DNA of 9,636 nucleotides from the NCBI GenBank assembly GCA_964643615.1, contig CAZXTR010000032.1, forward strand, positions 1 through 9,636, read 5' to 3'. The notes below the pieces were generated by a model, which was given only the letters and a program-made list of their open reading frames with translations, did no database searches and was not told the origin of the DNA. This DNA comes from CAZXTR01 sp964643615 (GTDB lineage Bacteria > Pseudomonadota > Alphaproteobacteria > CAAHEQ01 > UBA3637). A program made the position numbers and the translations under genes. Shown piece after piece: positions 1 through 7,005 of this stretch (position 1 is the stretch's first letter; each line of letters starts with the position of its first letter).

Positions 1-2539
1 TGCACAAAGTGAATATGCTACGTTTTCACAAGAAAAAGTAAACACTATTTTCAAGGAAGCCTCAATCGCAGCAAATAAAGCGCGCATCGATTTGGCGAAT
101 TTAGCAATCCAAGAAACAGGCATGGGAGTCTTAGAAGATAAAATTATTAAAAACCATTTTGCTTCAGAATACATTTACAATAAACATAAAAAGACAAAAA
201 CATGTGGCATTATTAGTCATGATAAAATTAATGGAACGAAAGTCCTTGCTTCTCCTTTGGGAGTTATTGTCGGCATAGTCCCAACAACTAACCCAACATC
301 AACGACTATTTTTAAATCGTTAATTTCTTTAAAAACAAGGAATGGTATTATTTTTTCCCCTCACCCTCGGGCAAAGGATTCTACGATTTCTGCGGCAAAA
401 ACCATTTTAGATGCCGCTATAAAAGCTGGAGCCCCCAAGAATATTATTGGGTGGATTGATGAACCATCTTTAGAAATGTCACAAATGCTTATGACCCATC
501 CTAAAATCCAATCCATTTTAGCTACGGGCGGTCCTGGAATGGTTAAAACCGCTTATTCTTCTGGAAAGCCCGCATTAGGAGTTGGTCCGGGAAATGTCCC
601 AGCAATCATTGACGAAACGGCTGATATCGTTCAAGCCATTTCTTCGATTTTAATGTCTAAAACATTTGACAATGGGATGATTTGTGCTTCAGAACAATCT
701 GTAATAGTCATCAAAGATATTTACGTCACTGTCAAAAAAGAATTTACTTATCGCGGAGCTTATTTCATGAACAAAGGAGAAATAAATAAGCTTGGAAAAA
801 TCATATTAACTGACAAGGGAGTCAACTCTAAAATTGTTGGGCAAAGTGCTTTTAAAATCGCACGTTTAGCGGGCTTTTCTGTTCCCAAAAACACAAAAAT
901 TTTAATTGCTGAACAAGTGTCTTTTGCAGAAAGCAACCCCTATGCGCATGAAAAATTATCCCCTATTTTAACGATGTATAAAGCAAAAAATTTTGAACAA
1001 GCTATGAATATAGCCCTTGCTCTAGTCCACTTAGGTGGAATGGGACACACTTCCGTTTTATATATTGACGAAAGGAAACAAGATAGAATTGATACCTATG
1101 CTACAAAAATGCCAACAGGACGTATTTTAGTTAACTCCCCTTCTTCTCAAGGTGGAATTGGCGATTTATATAATTTCTGTTTAGAGCCATCTTTAACTTT
1201 GGGCTGTGGTTCTTGGGGCGGGAACTCGGTCAGTGAAAATATTGGGGTCAAACATTTATTAAATTATAAAACTGTCGCAGAAAGGAGAGAAAATATGTTG
1301 TGGTTTAAAGTGCCTCCAAAAATTTATTTCAACAGAGGGGCAACCGAGCAGTCATTAAATGAGTTTGAAGGCAAAAAAAGAGCTTTCATCATCACCGATA
1401 GATTTCTATTTGACACTGGAATGATAAGAACAATTACGGATACGTTAGAAGGGATTGACATTGACTATCAGATATTTTTTGACGTGAAGACAGATCCAAC
1501 TTTATCCACCGTACATCAAGCTTTAACAATGGTACGATCTTACGAGCCCGATTTGTTAATTGCATTAGGTGGTGGCTCTCCGATGGATGTCGCCAAAATT
1601 ATTTGGTTAATGTATGAACAGCCCAATACAAAATTCGAAGATATTTCTATGCGCTTTATGGACATTAGAAAACGAATTTGCTCTATTCATGAATTGGGGC
1701 AAAAAGCAAAATTAGTTTGTATCCCAACAACGTCGGGCACAGGATCTGAAGTCACTCCCTTTTCCATTATAACTGATGATAAAACGCATATCAAATATGC
1801 ATTAGCAGATTATGCCTTAACGCCTTCCATGGCTATTATTGATGCAAATTTCGTAGATAATATGCCAAAAGAGCTTACCGCAGCAGGCGGGATTGATACG
1901 TTAGTCCATTCTTTAGAGGCTTATGTTTCCGTTATGGCGACAAATTATACAAACTCTCTAGCTTTAGAAGCAATCAAACAAGTGTTCCGTTATTTACCAC
2001 GTTCTTACAATAACGGAGCAAACGATCCAATAGCAAGAGAAAAAATGCACAATGCGGCTACAATCTCTGGAATGGCTTTTGCCAATGCCTTTTTGGGGTT
2101 GTGCCACTCTATGGCTCACAAACTAGGTGCTATGTATAATATTCCTCATGGAATTGCAAATGCTCTATTAATTTGTCAAGTAATTCGGTTTAATGCAACC
2201 GACTGCCCAAATAAACAAGCTATCTTTCCACAATATAAAGCCCCTGAATCTAAAAAAAGATATGCACAAATTGCCCATACTTTATATTTAGGTTCGGCTA
2301 AATCAACAGATGATAAAAAGGTAGAATTGTTAATTAATGCAGTTGCAAAATTAAAAGAAGCTATTGGTATTCCAAAATCTATTCGTGAATATGGCATTGA
2401 TAAAAAAACATTTAAAGATAATTTAGACAATTTATCAACATTTGCTTTTGATGACCAATGCACTGGCGCCAACCCAGTTTATCCTTTAATTAAAGAAATT
2501 AAACAAATTTATTTAGATGCCTATGAAGGAAAATATTAA
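1..2539 (+). CDS. adhE: Bifunctional acetaldehyde-CoA/alcohol dehydrogenase AdhE (5' end cut by window edge)
   Basis: AdhE reduces acetyl-CoA to acetaldehyde and then ethanol, using two NADH; it is cytosolic and in known members forms long spirosomes. The frame is open from base 2, so the first visible ATG-like codon (TTG at 92) is internal. By comparison with E. coli AdhE about 18 N-terminal residues are missing; 845 are visible. The N-terminal aldehyde dehydrogenase half has the nucleotide-site motif GVGPGNVP and the catalytic cysteine in NGMICASEQ (codon 683-685, visible residue 228). The C-terminal iron alcohol dehydrogenase half has GGGSPMD and the likely iron ligands Asp632, His636, His702 and His716 (in GGIDTLVH, CHSMAH and IPHG), so both activities should be intact. 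It ends in DDQCTGANPVYPLI, close to the enterobacterial enzyme. Its last 23 bases overlap rex, the expected regulator. The promoter lies outside the window. Confidence 0.97.
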   Translation, partial: AQSEYATFSQEKVNTIFKEASIAANKARIDLANLAIQETGMGVLEDKIIKNHFASEYIYNKHKKTKTCGIISHDKINGTKVLASPLGVIVGIVPTTNPTSTTIFKSLISLKTRNGIIFSPHPRAKDSTISAAKTILDAAIKAGAPKNIIGWIDEPSLEMSQMLMTHPKIQSILATGGPGMVKTAYSSGKPALGVGPGNVPAIIDETADIVQAISSILMSKTFDNGMICASEQSVIVIKDIYVTVKKEFTYRGAYFMNKGEINKLGKIILTDKGVNSKIVGQSAFKIARLAGFSVPKNTKILIAEQVSFAESNPYAHEKLSPILTMYKAKNFEQAMNIALALVHLGGMGHTSVLYIDERKQDRIDTYATKMPTGRILVNSPSSQGGIGDLYNFCLEPSLTLGCGSWGGNSVSENIGVKHLLNYKTVAERRENMLWFKVPPKIYFNRGATEQSLNEFEGKKRAFIITDRFLFDTGMIRTITDTLEGIDIDYQIFFDVKTDPTLSTVHQALTMVRSYEPDLLIALGGGSPMDVAKIIWLMYEQPNTKFEDISMRFMDIRKRICSIHELGQKAKLVCIPTTSGTGSEVTPFSIITDDKTHIKYALADYALTPSMAIIDANFVDNMPKELTAAGGIDTLVHSLEAYVSVMATNYTNSLALEAIKQVFRYLPRSYNNGANDPIAREKMHNAATISGMAFANAFLGLCHSMAHKLGAMYNIPHGIANALLICQVIRFNATDCPNKQAIFPQYKAPESKKRYAQIAHTLYLGSAKSTDDKKVELLINAVAKLKEAIGIPKSIREYGIDKKTFKDNLDNLSTFAFDDQCTGANPVYPLIKEIKQIYLDAYEGKY

Positions 2540-3149
2540 AAAATCTTTTTCGAATAAAGTGATTAGCAGATTGACTTTGTATCATTGCATTTTAACGCAT
2601 ACATTAACTGATACTTTATTCGTTTCCAGTTTTGAAATTGCTTCTTTATTAGGAATAGATGATTCTCAAGTACGTAAAGATATTGCTTTATGTGGGGTCT
2701 ATGGACGACAAAAATCAGGCTATCCCGCTCATGAATTAAAGCAAGCAATAGAACAAAAACTTGGTGTTTCTCAAAAAAATGCTATCATAATCGTTGGCGC
2801 TGGAAATTTAGGCTCTGCTCTTTCTAATTATTCAGATTTAATGGACTATGGTATAGAAATTGTGGCGCTTTTTGATAGCGATGATAAAAAAATAGGAAAA
2901 ACAATTAATAAAAAAGAAATTTTACCCATTTCTCAATTGAGCAATTTTATTCACCATAAAAATATTAACACCGTTATTTTAACCGTTCCGCCAGATAAAG
3001 CTCAAGAAATTACAGATACTCTTGTTCAAATAGGAGTGTGTTACATTTGGAATTTCACTCCTTGCATTTTAAAAGTTCCTAAAAATGTCACTGTACAATA
3101 CGAAAATATCATCGGTAATTTTTTGCAAATGAAAAATAACGCGCACTAA
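2517..3149 (+). CDS. rex: Redox-sensing transcriptional repressor Rex
   Basis: Rex represses fermentation and respiration genes when NADH is low and leaves DNA when NADH is high; adhE is a classical target in Gram-positive bacteria. The 210-residue product has an N-terminal winged helix (about 17-75; ISRLTLY and SQVRKDIALCG, then GYPAHEL) and a Rossmann fold with the GAGNLG loop (94-99) and an acidic residue at the second strand end (Asp120), as expected for NAD(H). The Rex signature LTVPPDKAQEITD followed by NFTP is present at about 155-182. The start may be ATG 2517 or ATG 2523; neither has a good ribosome site, which fits translational coupling to the overlapping adhE. The C-terminus is odd: where Rex usually has an Asp-Leu-containing segment and a long swapped helix, this protein has ENIIGNF and stops about ten residues later. 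Rex is rare in Alphaproteobacteria. Confidence 0.92.
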   Translation: MPMKENIKKSFSNKVISRLTLYHCILTHTLTDTLFVSSFEIASLLGIDDSQVRKDIALCGVYGRQKSGYPAHELKQAIEQKLGVSQKNAIIIVGAGNLGSALSNYSDLMDYGIEIVALFDSDDKKIGKTINKKEILPISQLSNFIHHKNINTVILTVPPDKAQEITDTLVQIGVCYIWNFTPCILKVPKNVTVQYENIIGNFLQMKNNAH

Positions 3150-3167
3150 AAAAACTACATTTGTGTA
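3148..3167 (-). terminator. Weak candidate terminator of the HPt-ompR-envZ operon
   Basis: Read leftward, a four-base-pair hairpin (TACA, loop CAAA, TGTA) is followed by G and seven T, just past the envZ stop and abutting the rex stop codon. The stem is short and AT-rich, so this is only a candidate. No rightward terminator for rex was seen in the 89-base gap. Confidence 0.25.
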
Positions 3168-3238
3168 AATACAGCAAGAGAGCTCCATTCTATCAAGAAC
3201 TTATCGAAGGAATTTTAAATGTTTCTTTTCAAAAATTA

Positions 3239-4612
3239 TTATAAAGGGAAGCGCAAACGCACCCTTAACCCACGAGAAGGGCTTTCTTGTAAGCTAATCT
3301 CTCCGCCATGAGACAAAACGATATCACGTGTAATCGTTAATCCAAGTCCAACGCCACCTGTTTTAGGATTTCTTGAATTCTCTAATCTATAAAACGCTTT
3401 AAACACGTTTGCTCTTTTTTCTTCTGGAATTCCCGGACCATCATCATCGATAGTAATATCAAGACACCCCTTCTGAACACTCATATTCACCATAGTGTGT
3501 CTTGCATAACGATGTGCATTAGTCAAAATGTTTGTAATTGCCCTCGCAAAATCGTTTGGACGTAAATTAATTTTTTGGCTCTGTTCAATATGAAGGTCAA
3601 TATTATGCCCGTTCCTACGTAATTTTTCCACAACTTCAGTGAGCAATGCAGAAACTTCCATTAAGCATGAAGATTCTTTGCCCTCCCCACGCGCAAAAGA
3701 TAAATAGCCTTCCAACATTTTTTCCATTTCTTCTATATCTTCCAATAAATCCAAAATATTGTCGTCTGGCGGCATCATTGACAATTGTAACTTCATGCGC
3801 GTTAAAGGCGTACGTAAATCATGCGAAACACCAGACAACATGCTAGTCCTTTCTCCTAAGTATTTTTGCAATCGATTTTTCATTAATAAAAAAGCTTGCC
3901 CTGCTTGTCTTACTTCACTCGCCCCCTCTGGTTTAAACTTTTCAACCAGACGTCCTGTTCCAAACTTTTCAGCAGCATCCGCCAATCTGGATACAGACCG
4001 CACTTGATTTTTCATAAACAAAAAAGCAATCCAGAAAAGCAAAATAGACGCACCTAACATCCACAACAAAAAGGCATAAGTCGTTGAACTAAAAACCCTT
4101 TTCTTTGGAAAGACGACCTCTAAAGCGCCGCTATTTAATTGAATATACAACAAAATACCATTCTTGTTTTCTTGAATGATAAATGGATGCTCCATTTGAA
4201 ATAAAGCTTTGTCCAACTGCCTTATTATTCTTGAGTTAACAGATTCCATCGCTGTAAAATCAATCCTTTTTTGAGGATAAAAAGATGTTTGCAGTTGCAA
4301 TATATCTGCAAATCGTTTTATCATTTCCTTCGTTTGTTCGGAATCAGGATGCTCTTCAATCATGTAAATAATCGTTTCTATTTCTCCCGCCACGTCATTT
4401 GCCAGTCTACGACTAATGGTGCGCCAATGACTGTCAAAGAAAACCATTGACGCAACTATTTGCAATAAAATCAATGGCAAAACGATAATTAAAACAAACC
4501 TAGTCAACAATCCTTTAGGAGAAATTTTAACGTTTACATAACGCAAAATATATACAAAGAAGCTTGCTGTTTCTTTTATTACATTCCAAATTTTTTTTAA
4601 AATACATTTCAT
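3239..4612 (-). CDS. envZ: EnvZ-like membrane sensor histidine kinase
   Basis: Inner-membrane sensor kinase that should phosphorylate the OmpR regulator encoded just before it. The 457-residue protein has a first membrane segment at about 37-60, a periplasmic domain at about 61-178, a second membrane segment at about 179-200, a HAMP linker (201-252), and a HisKA dimerisation helix with the phospho-accepting His264 in SGVSHDLRTPLTR. It ends with an ATPase domain carrying the N box (NILTNAHRYA, Asn365), G1 (DDDGPGIP), F box (FKAFYRLENSRN) and G2 (GGVGLGL). The segment from IVLPL to HWRTISRRLA matches the pattern of alphaproteobacterial EnvZ kinases, so the assignment rests on more than the kinase core. 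The start is supported by AGGAG five bases upstream, overlapping the ompR stop codon. The two genes are eight bases apart. All catalytic motifs appear intact; the signal is unknown. Confidence 0.93.
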   Translation of the reverse strand: MKCILKKIWNVIKETASFFVYILRYVNVKISPKGLLTRFVLIIVLPLILLQIVASMVFFDSHWRTISRRLANDVAGEIETIIYMIEEHPDSEQTKEMIKRFADILQLQTSFYPQKRIDFTAMESVNSRIIRQLDKALFQMEHPFIIQENKNGILLYIQLNSGALEVVFPKKRVFSSTTYAFLLWMLGASILLFWIAFLFMKNQVRSVSRLADAAEKFGTGRLVEKFKPEGASEVRQAGQAFLLMKNRLQKYLGERTSMLSGVSHDLRTPLTRMKLQLSMMPPDDNILDLLEDIEEMEKMLEGYLSFARGEGKESSCLMEVSALLTEVVEKLRRNGHNIDLHIEQSQKINLRPNDFARAITNILTNAHRYARHTMVNMSVQKGCLDITIDDDGPGIPEEKRANVFKAFYRLENSRNPKTGGVGLGLTITRDIVLSHGGEISLQESPSRGLRVRLRFPL

Positions 4613-4620
4613 ATTTTCTC

Positions 4621-5304
4621 CTAATCAGGCAAAATCAAATAGCCCTTCCCTCTTACAGTTTGAAGGTAACGCGGACTTTTCGGATCAACTTCTATTTTTT
4701 TACGTAACCGATTAATTTTTACATCTATGGTGCGTTCGTTATCAGTTTGTGTTTTTTCTGACAATTCTTCACGCGATACTTCTTGTCCCGCTTTTGCTAC
4801 TAAAACAGACATCAAATCACTTTCTACAGAAGTCAACGGAATAAATGTTCCATTTCGTTCTAACTCACTACGTTCAACGTGATAAGTGGTTTCGCCAAAC
4901 TTAAAAACATTTTCCTTAGTTTGTCCCAATATGCTACGCCGTAAAATACTATTTATTCGAAGTAATAATTCTTTAGGATCGAACGGTTTTGATAAATAGT
5001 CATCTACGCCACTTTCAAGTCCTTTAATTCTGTCTTGCAATTCTCCCATCGCTGTCAACATTAAAATAGGGACCATTTCCTTTTTCTTTCGCAAATCTTT
5101 CGCAAATGTATAACCATTTTCTTGAGGCATCATAACATCCAAAATAAGTAAATCAAAAACCATTACTGCCATCAATCGACGTGCTTCATTGGATGAAGAC
5201 GCTTCTGATATAACAAAGCCGTTCTTCGTTAAATATTGGTTTAATAAACGACGCAATCGATTGTCGTCATCAATTACCAAAATATGTTTACACCCCTGTT
5301 CCAT
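4621..5304 (-). CDS. ompR: OmpR-family response regulator
   Basis: DNA-binding response regulator, partner of the EnvZ-like kinase downstream. The 227-residue protein has a receiver domain (about 7-120) with the acidic cluster at Asp12-Asp14, the phosphorylated Asp56 in LLILDVMMP, Thr84 and the conserved Lys106 in LSKPFDP. A winged-helix Trans_Reg_C domain follows (about 130-225) with LTSVESDLMSVL, the recognition helix region ERTIDVKINRLRKKIE, and the terminal hairpin VRGKGYLI. Start ATG 5304 gives the usual length and an N-terminus leading straight into the first receiver strand; the ribosome site is weak (AGG about nine bases upstream). It is 18 bases behind the HPt-like gene and shares its promoter. 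In Proteobacteria this family often controls porins and envelope genes; the targets here cannot be seen. Confidence 0.93.
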   Translation of the reverse strand: MEQGCKHILVIDDDNRLRRLLNQYLTKNGFVISEASSSNEARRLMAVMVFDLLILDVMMPQENGYTFAKDLRKKKEMVPILMLTAMGELQDRIKGLESGVDDYLSKPFDPKELLLRINSILRRSILGQTKENVFKFGETTYHVERSELERNGTFIPLTSVESDLMSVLVAKAGQEVSREELSEKTQTDNERTIDVKINRLRKKIEVDPKSPRYLQTVRGKGYLILPD

Positions 5305-5322
5305 TATTTTAACCTATTTATT

Positions 5323-5547
5323 TTATCCAATAAATCCTGGCCTTTTTGCCAGCCCTTTCATATCGTGAGCGATTCGAAAAATATATTCGTGCATACACTG
5401 TGTGCGTTTACTTTTGATCAACGTCTTTGATTTTTGATAAAGTTGTAAAAGCGTTATCAAATCTTGTTTCAGTCCATTTTCATAGTCTAAAGCCAATTCT
5501 TTGATCACATTCATTGCTTTATCATAATCATCCTGCAGTATGTTCAT
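5323..5547 (-). CDS. Small HPt-like phosphotransfer protein, apparently truncated
   Basis: A 74-residue, mostly helical, cytoplasmic protein with no signal peptide or membrane segment. Its end carries FRIAHDMKGLAKR, which resembles the phospho-accepting helix of HPt proteins (AH-D/x-hydrophobic-KG), with His61 as the candidate phosphate acceptor. Small alphaproteobacterial HPt proteins I recall continue after this motif with a glycine-rich turn and two more helices, about 110-130 residues in all. Here the reading ends 13 residues after the histidine and ompR begins 18 bases later, so the second half of the four-helix bundle has no room. Either it is a decaying remnant or it works as a dimer or scaffold. 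Start ATG 5547 has a GAGAGG ribosome site about seven bases upstream and lies about 20 bases from the predicted transcription start. It is the first gene of the operon. The gene looks real; its function is inferred. Confidence 0.75.
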   Translation of the reverse strand: MNILQDDYDKAMNVIKELALDYENGLKQDLITLLQLYQKSKTLIKSKRTQCMHEYIFRIAHDMKGLAKRPGFIG

Positions 5548-5574
5548 ATGAAGGCCTCTCTTTTTACTTTAGCT

Positions 5575-5603
5575 ATTATAAAAAAAACCGTCGAGAGTTT
5601 CAA
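5575..5603 (-). promoter_or_regulatory. Near-consensus sigma-70 promoter of the HPt-ompR-envZ operon
   Basis: On the minus strand TTGAAA (5603-5598), a 17-base spacer and a perfect TATAAT (5580-5575) lie ahead of the HPt-like gene. The predicted start near 5568 gives a leader of about 20 bases containing the ribosome site. The -35 box occupies the loop and upper stem of the tRNA terminator hairpin, and the spacer holds the hairpin's second arm and T tract. Confidence 0.75.
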
Positions 5604-5612
5604 CGGTTTTTT
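5580..5612 (-). terminator. Rho-independent terminator of tRNA-Leu
   Basis: Directly after the encoded CCA, the minus-strand transcript can form CCGUUG / loop AAACUCU / CGACGG (one G-U pair), extendable by A-U pairs and followed by about eight T. On the plus strand the same stem has a C-A mismatch, so it is oriented for the tRNA transcript. It overlaps the promoter of the next operon. Confidence 0.85.
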
Positions 5613-5696
5613 GGTGCGATCGAAAAGACTTGAACTTTCACGGGTCTCCCCACAGCGACCTCAACGCTGAGCGTCTACCAATTCCGCCACGATCGC
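5612..5696 (-). tRNA. tRNA-Leu (anticodon GAG), CCA encoded
   Basis: An 85-base class II tRNA reading leftward. The acceptor stem is GCGATCG/CGATCGC, fully paired, with discriminator A and CCA in the DNA. The D arm contains AATTGGTAGA. The anticodon stem CAGCG/CGCTG encloses TTGAGGT, so the anticodon GAG (5662-5660) reads CUC and CUU leucine codons. A long variable arm (GGG/CCC stem) and a T loop TTCAAGT on a GAAAG/CTTTT stem with one G-U pair complete the fold. The long variable arm and the A discriminator agree with leucine identity. It stands alone, with its own terminator and a likely promoter upstream. Confidence 0.97.
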
Positions 5697-5713
5697 ATAC
5701 GACGTACCGCATT

Positions 5714-5742
5714 ATTTTAACAAATTTTCAAAAAAAAAGCAA
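5714..5742 (-). promoter_or_regulatory. Probable promoter of tRNA-Leu
   Basis: On the minus strand TTGCTT (5742-5737), a 17-base spacer and TAAAAT (5719-5714) end 17 bases before the tRNA. The stretch between the -10 box and the tRNA (GCGGTACGTCG) is GC-rich for this genome, as is common at stable-RNA promoters. The -35 match is weak. Confidence 0.5.
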
Positions 5743-5771
5743 CTTTTTTTTATATCTATCTAGATTTTTTA

Positions 5772-5801
5772 TTGAGAGTAGTCTATTTTTATAACTAAAC
5801 T
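5772..5801 (+). promoter_or_regulatory. Possible sodB promoter
   Basis: TTGAGA (5772-5777) and TAAACT (5796-5801) are spaced by 18 bases, ahead of sodB in the 126-base region shared with the divergent tRNA. Other AT-rich -10 choices exist, so the exact box is uncertain. No clear Fur or Rex operator was recognised here. Confidence 0.35.
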
Positions 5802-5822
5802 AATAATGAAAGGAAAACATAA

Positions 5823-6428
5823 ATGCCCTTCAAATTGTCACCACTTCCATTTGCCCATAACTCATTAACCCCTTTTATTTCAAGAAAAACAGTCCATTTT
5901 CATTACAATAAACATCATGCTGGCTATTTGGACAATTTAAACAAACTTACTCAAGGAAGTGATTGGGCTAATTTATCATTGGAAGATATTATTTTAACAA
6001 GCTCAAAAGACACAAAAAATCAACAAATTTTTAATAATGCTGCCCAAGTTTGGAATCATGATTTTTATTGGCGTTCACTAACGCCACCTAACTTCTTGTC
6101 CAAACCAGATGAAGCCTTACAAAAATCAATCATTCAATCATTTGGTTCTTTAGATAATTTAAAACTCGAAATTAAAAATAATGCCTTATCTCTTTTTGGA
6201 AGCGGTTGGGTATGGCTTATCAAAGAGCAAAAACAATTAAAAATCATAAAAACATCTAACGCCTTTTCTCCTTTGCTTGTCCCAAAATCAAAAGCATTGC
6301 TAACCATTGATGTTTGGGAGCATGCATATTATTTAGACTATCAAAATAAAAGAGGGGATTATATTCAAGAAATTTTGAATCATTTATTGAATTGGAACTT
6401 TGCCGTTCAAAATTTTCATCAATCTTAA
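5823..6428 (+). CDS. sodB: Superoxide dismutase, iron type
   Basis: Converts superoxide to oxygen and hydrogen peroxide in the cytosol. The 201-residue protein aligns along its length with E. coli SodB (about 193 residues) and has no signal peptide. The metal ligands are His27, His79 (in VWNHDFYW), Asp163 and His167 (in DVWEHAYYLDY). The AAQVWNH motif, which places the active-site glutamine before the second ligand, is the hallmark of the iron rather than the manganese subfamily, though cambialistic use is possible. A small insertion (about residues 61-68) precedes that motif compared with E. coli. Start ATG 5823 has AGGA eight bases upstream. It is probably a single-gene unit: it diverges from the tRNA and the next gene seems to have its own promoter. 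It shows that oxygen defence is kept alongside a fermentative adhE. Confidence 0.96.
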   Translation: MPFKLSPLPFAHNSLTPFISRKTVHFHYNKHHAGYLDNLNKLTQGSDWANLSLEDIILTSSKDTKNQQIFNNAAQVWNHDFYWRSLTPPNFLSKPDEALQKSIIQSFGSLDNLKLEIKNNALSLFGSGWVWLIKEQKQLKIIKTSNAFSPLLVPKSKALLTIDVWEHAYYLDYQNKRGDYIQEILNHLLNWNFAVQNFHQS

Positions 6429-6460
6429 GCATCTTCACTTTTTATTAAGCACTCACCATG

Positions 6461-6466
6461 TATAGT
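6461..6466 (+). promoter_or_regulatory. Possible -10 box for the SUKH-queA unit
   Basis: TATAGT lies 26 bases before the chosen ATG at 6493 in the 64-base gap after sodB. No good -35 box stands at 16-18 bases (TTCACT at 6434-6439 is too far), so the call is weak; read-through from sodB is the alternative, since no terminator was seen in the gap. Confidence 0.3.
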
Positions 6467-6492
6467 TGTGTCCAATAAAAAGGAGAAGATGT

Positions 6493-7005
6493 ATGTTTAA
6501 AGAATTACTTTCCCATGCCGAGGAAGTGGGAGGGCTTTTTAAAGGAAAGCCAGCAAATGGACAGGTTGTCGAAAATCTTCTAAAGTCAATGTCAAAAATT
6601 AAGGTTGAGATTCCAGAAGAATACCTTGATTTTTTGTGCATTGCTGATGGTTTATTTTGGGGCGGTTTAGAATTTTTTTCATCCAACATTCTTGTGGACA
6701 AAAAGAATGGACTGACTATTACAGATTTATTTTCACAAAACAAGCTTTATCAAGCTTTACATGAAAAAGACAAAAATCAAAAAGTGTTTTTAGGACGAAC
6801 AGACGAGGAAAATTTTCTCTACAATACTAAAAGCAAAAAATTTGAAATAGTTGATGAGTTTTCGAATGAACTAGTTAAAACATTTACACACTTCGAGGCT
6901 CTTTTTAAATATATTATCAAAGAGCAAATAGAATTGATTCAAAACTATGTCGGGTTTAATGAAAATGCTTTTGCCAATGAACAAACAGAAGAAAATGAAT
7001 GTTAG
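6493..7005 (+). CDS. SUKH/SMI1-KNR4-like (YrhA-like) protein
   Basis: A 170-residue soluble protein without signal peptide or membrane segments. Residues 36-62 (KVEIPEEYLDFLCIADGLFW then GGLEFF) match the SUKH/SMI1-KNR4 core, where a short helix leads to an (A/N)-(D/N)-G-hydrophobic turn and a strand; VFLGRTDEENFLYN (98-111) and the following FEIVDEF fit the later strands, with a C-terminal helix ending in FEALFKYI. The family includes many bacterial immunity proteins against contact-dependent or polymorphic toxins, but also proteins of unknown role such as YrhA. No toxin, Rhs or CDI gene is next to it, so an immunity role is not shown. ATG 6493 was chosen over the in-frame TTG 6466 because AGGAG stands seven bases before it. 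The end overlaps the queA start by seven bases (ATGTTAG), implying translational coupling. Family call fairly sure, function unknown. Confidence 0.75.
   Translation: MFKELLSHAEEVGGLFKGKPANGQVVENLLKSMSKIKVEIPEEYLDFLCIADGLFWGGLEFFSSNILVDKKNGLTITDLFSQNKLYQALHEKDKNQKVFLGRTDEENFLYNTKSKKFEIVDEFSNELVKTFTHFEALFKYIIKEQIELIQNYVGFNENAFANEQTEENEC

Noticed and set aside
2176..2748. Minus-strand open frames opposite the ends of adhE and rex
   Set aside because: They are opposite well-conserved coding sequence of AdhE and Rex, have no family motifs and no ribosome site.
3161..3177. TTGTG half-site after rex considered as a Rex operator
   Set aside because: The second half-site is not a match (GCAA rather than CACAA), and the site lies downstream of rex between convergent genes, not at a promoter.
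5711..5731. TTGTTAAAAT sequence upstream of tRNA-Leu considered as a Rex or Fur site
   Set aside because: It lacks the dyad symmetry expected of either operator and is explained by the -10 region of the tRNA promoter.
5730..5752. A-tract/T-tract inverted repeat between tRNA-Leu and sodB considered as a terminator
   Set aside because: The stem is almost only A-T with a three-base loop and lies upstream of both divergent genes, where no transcript should end. It is better seen as AT-rich promoter DNA.
6466..6492. TTG start giving a nine-residue extension of the SUKH protein
   Set aside because: The extension would run through the AGGAG ribosome site and the basic stretch MCPIKRRRC has no family support; ATG 6493 has proper spacing.
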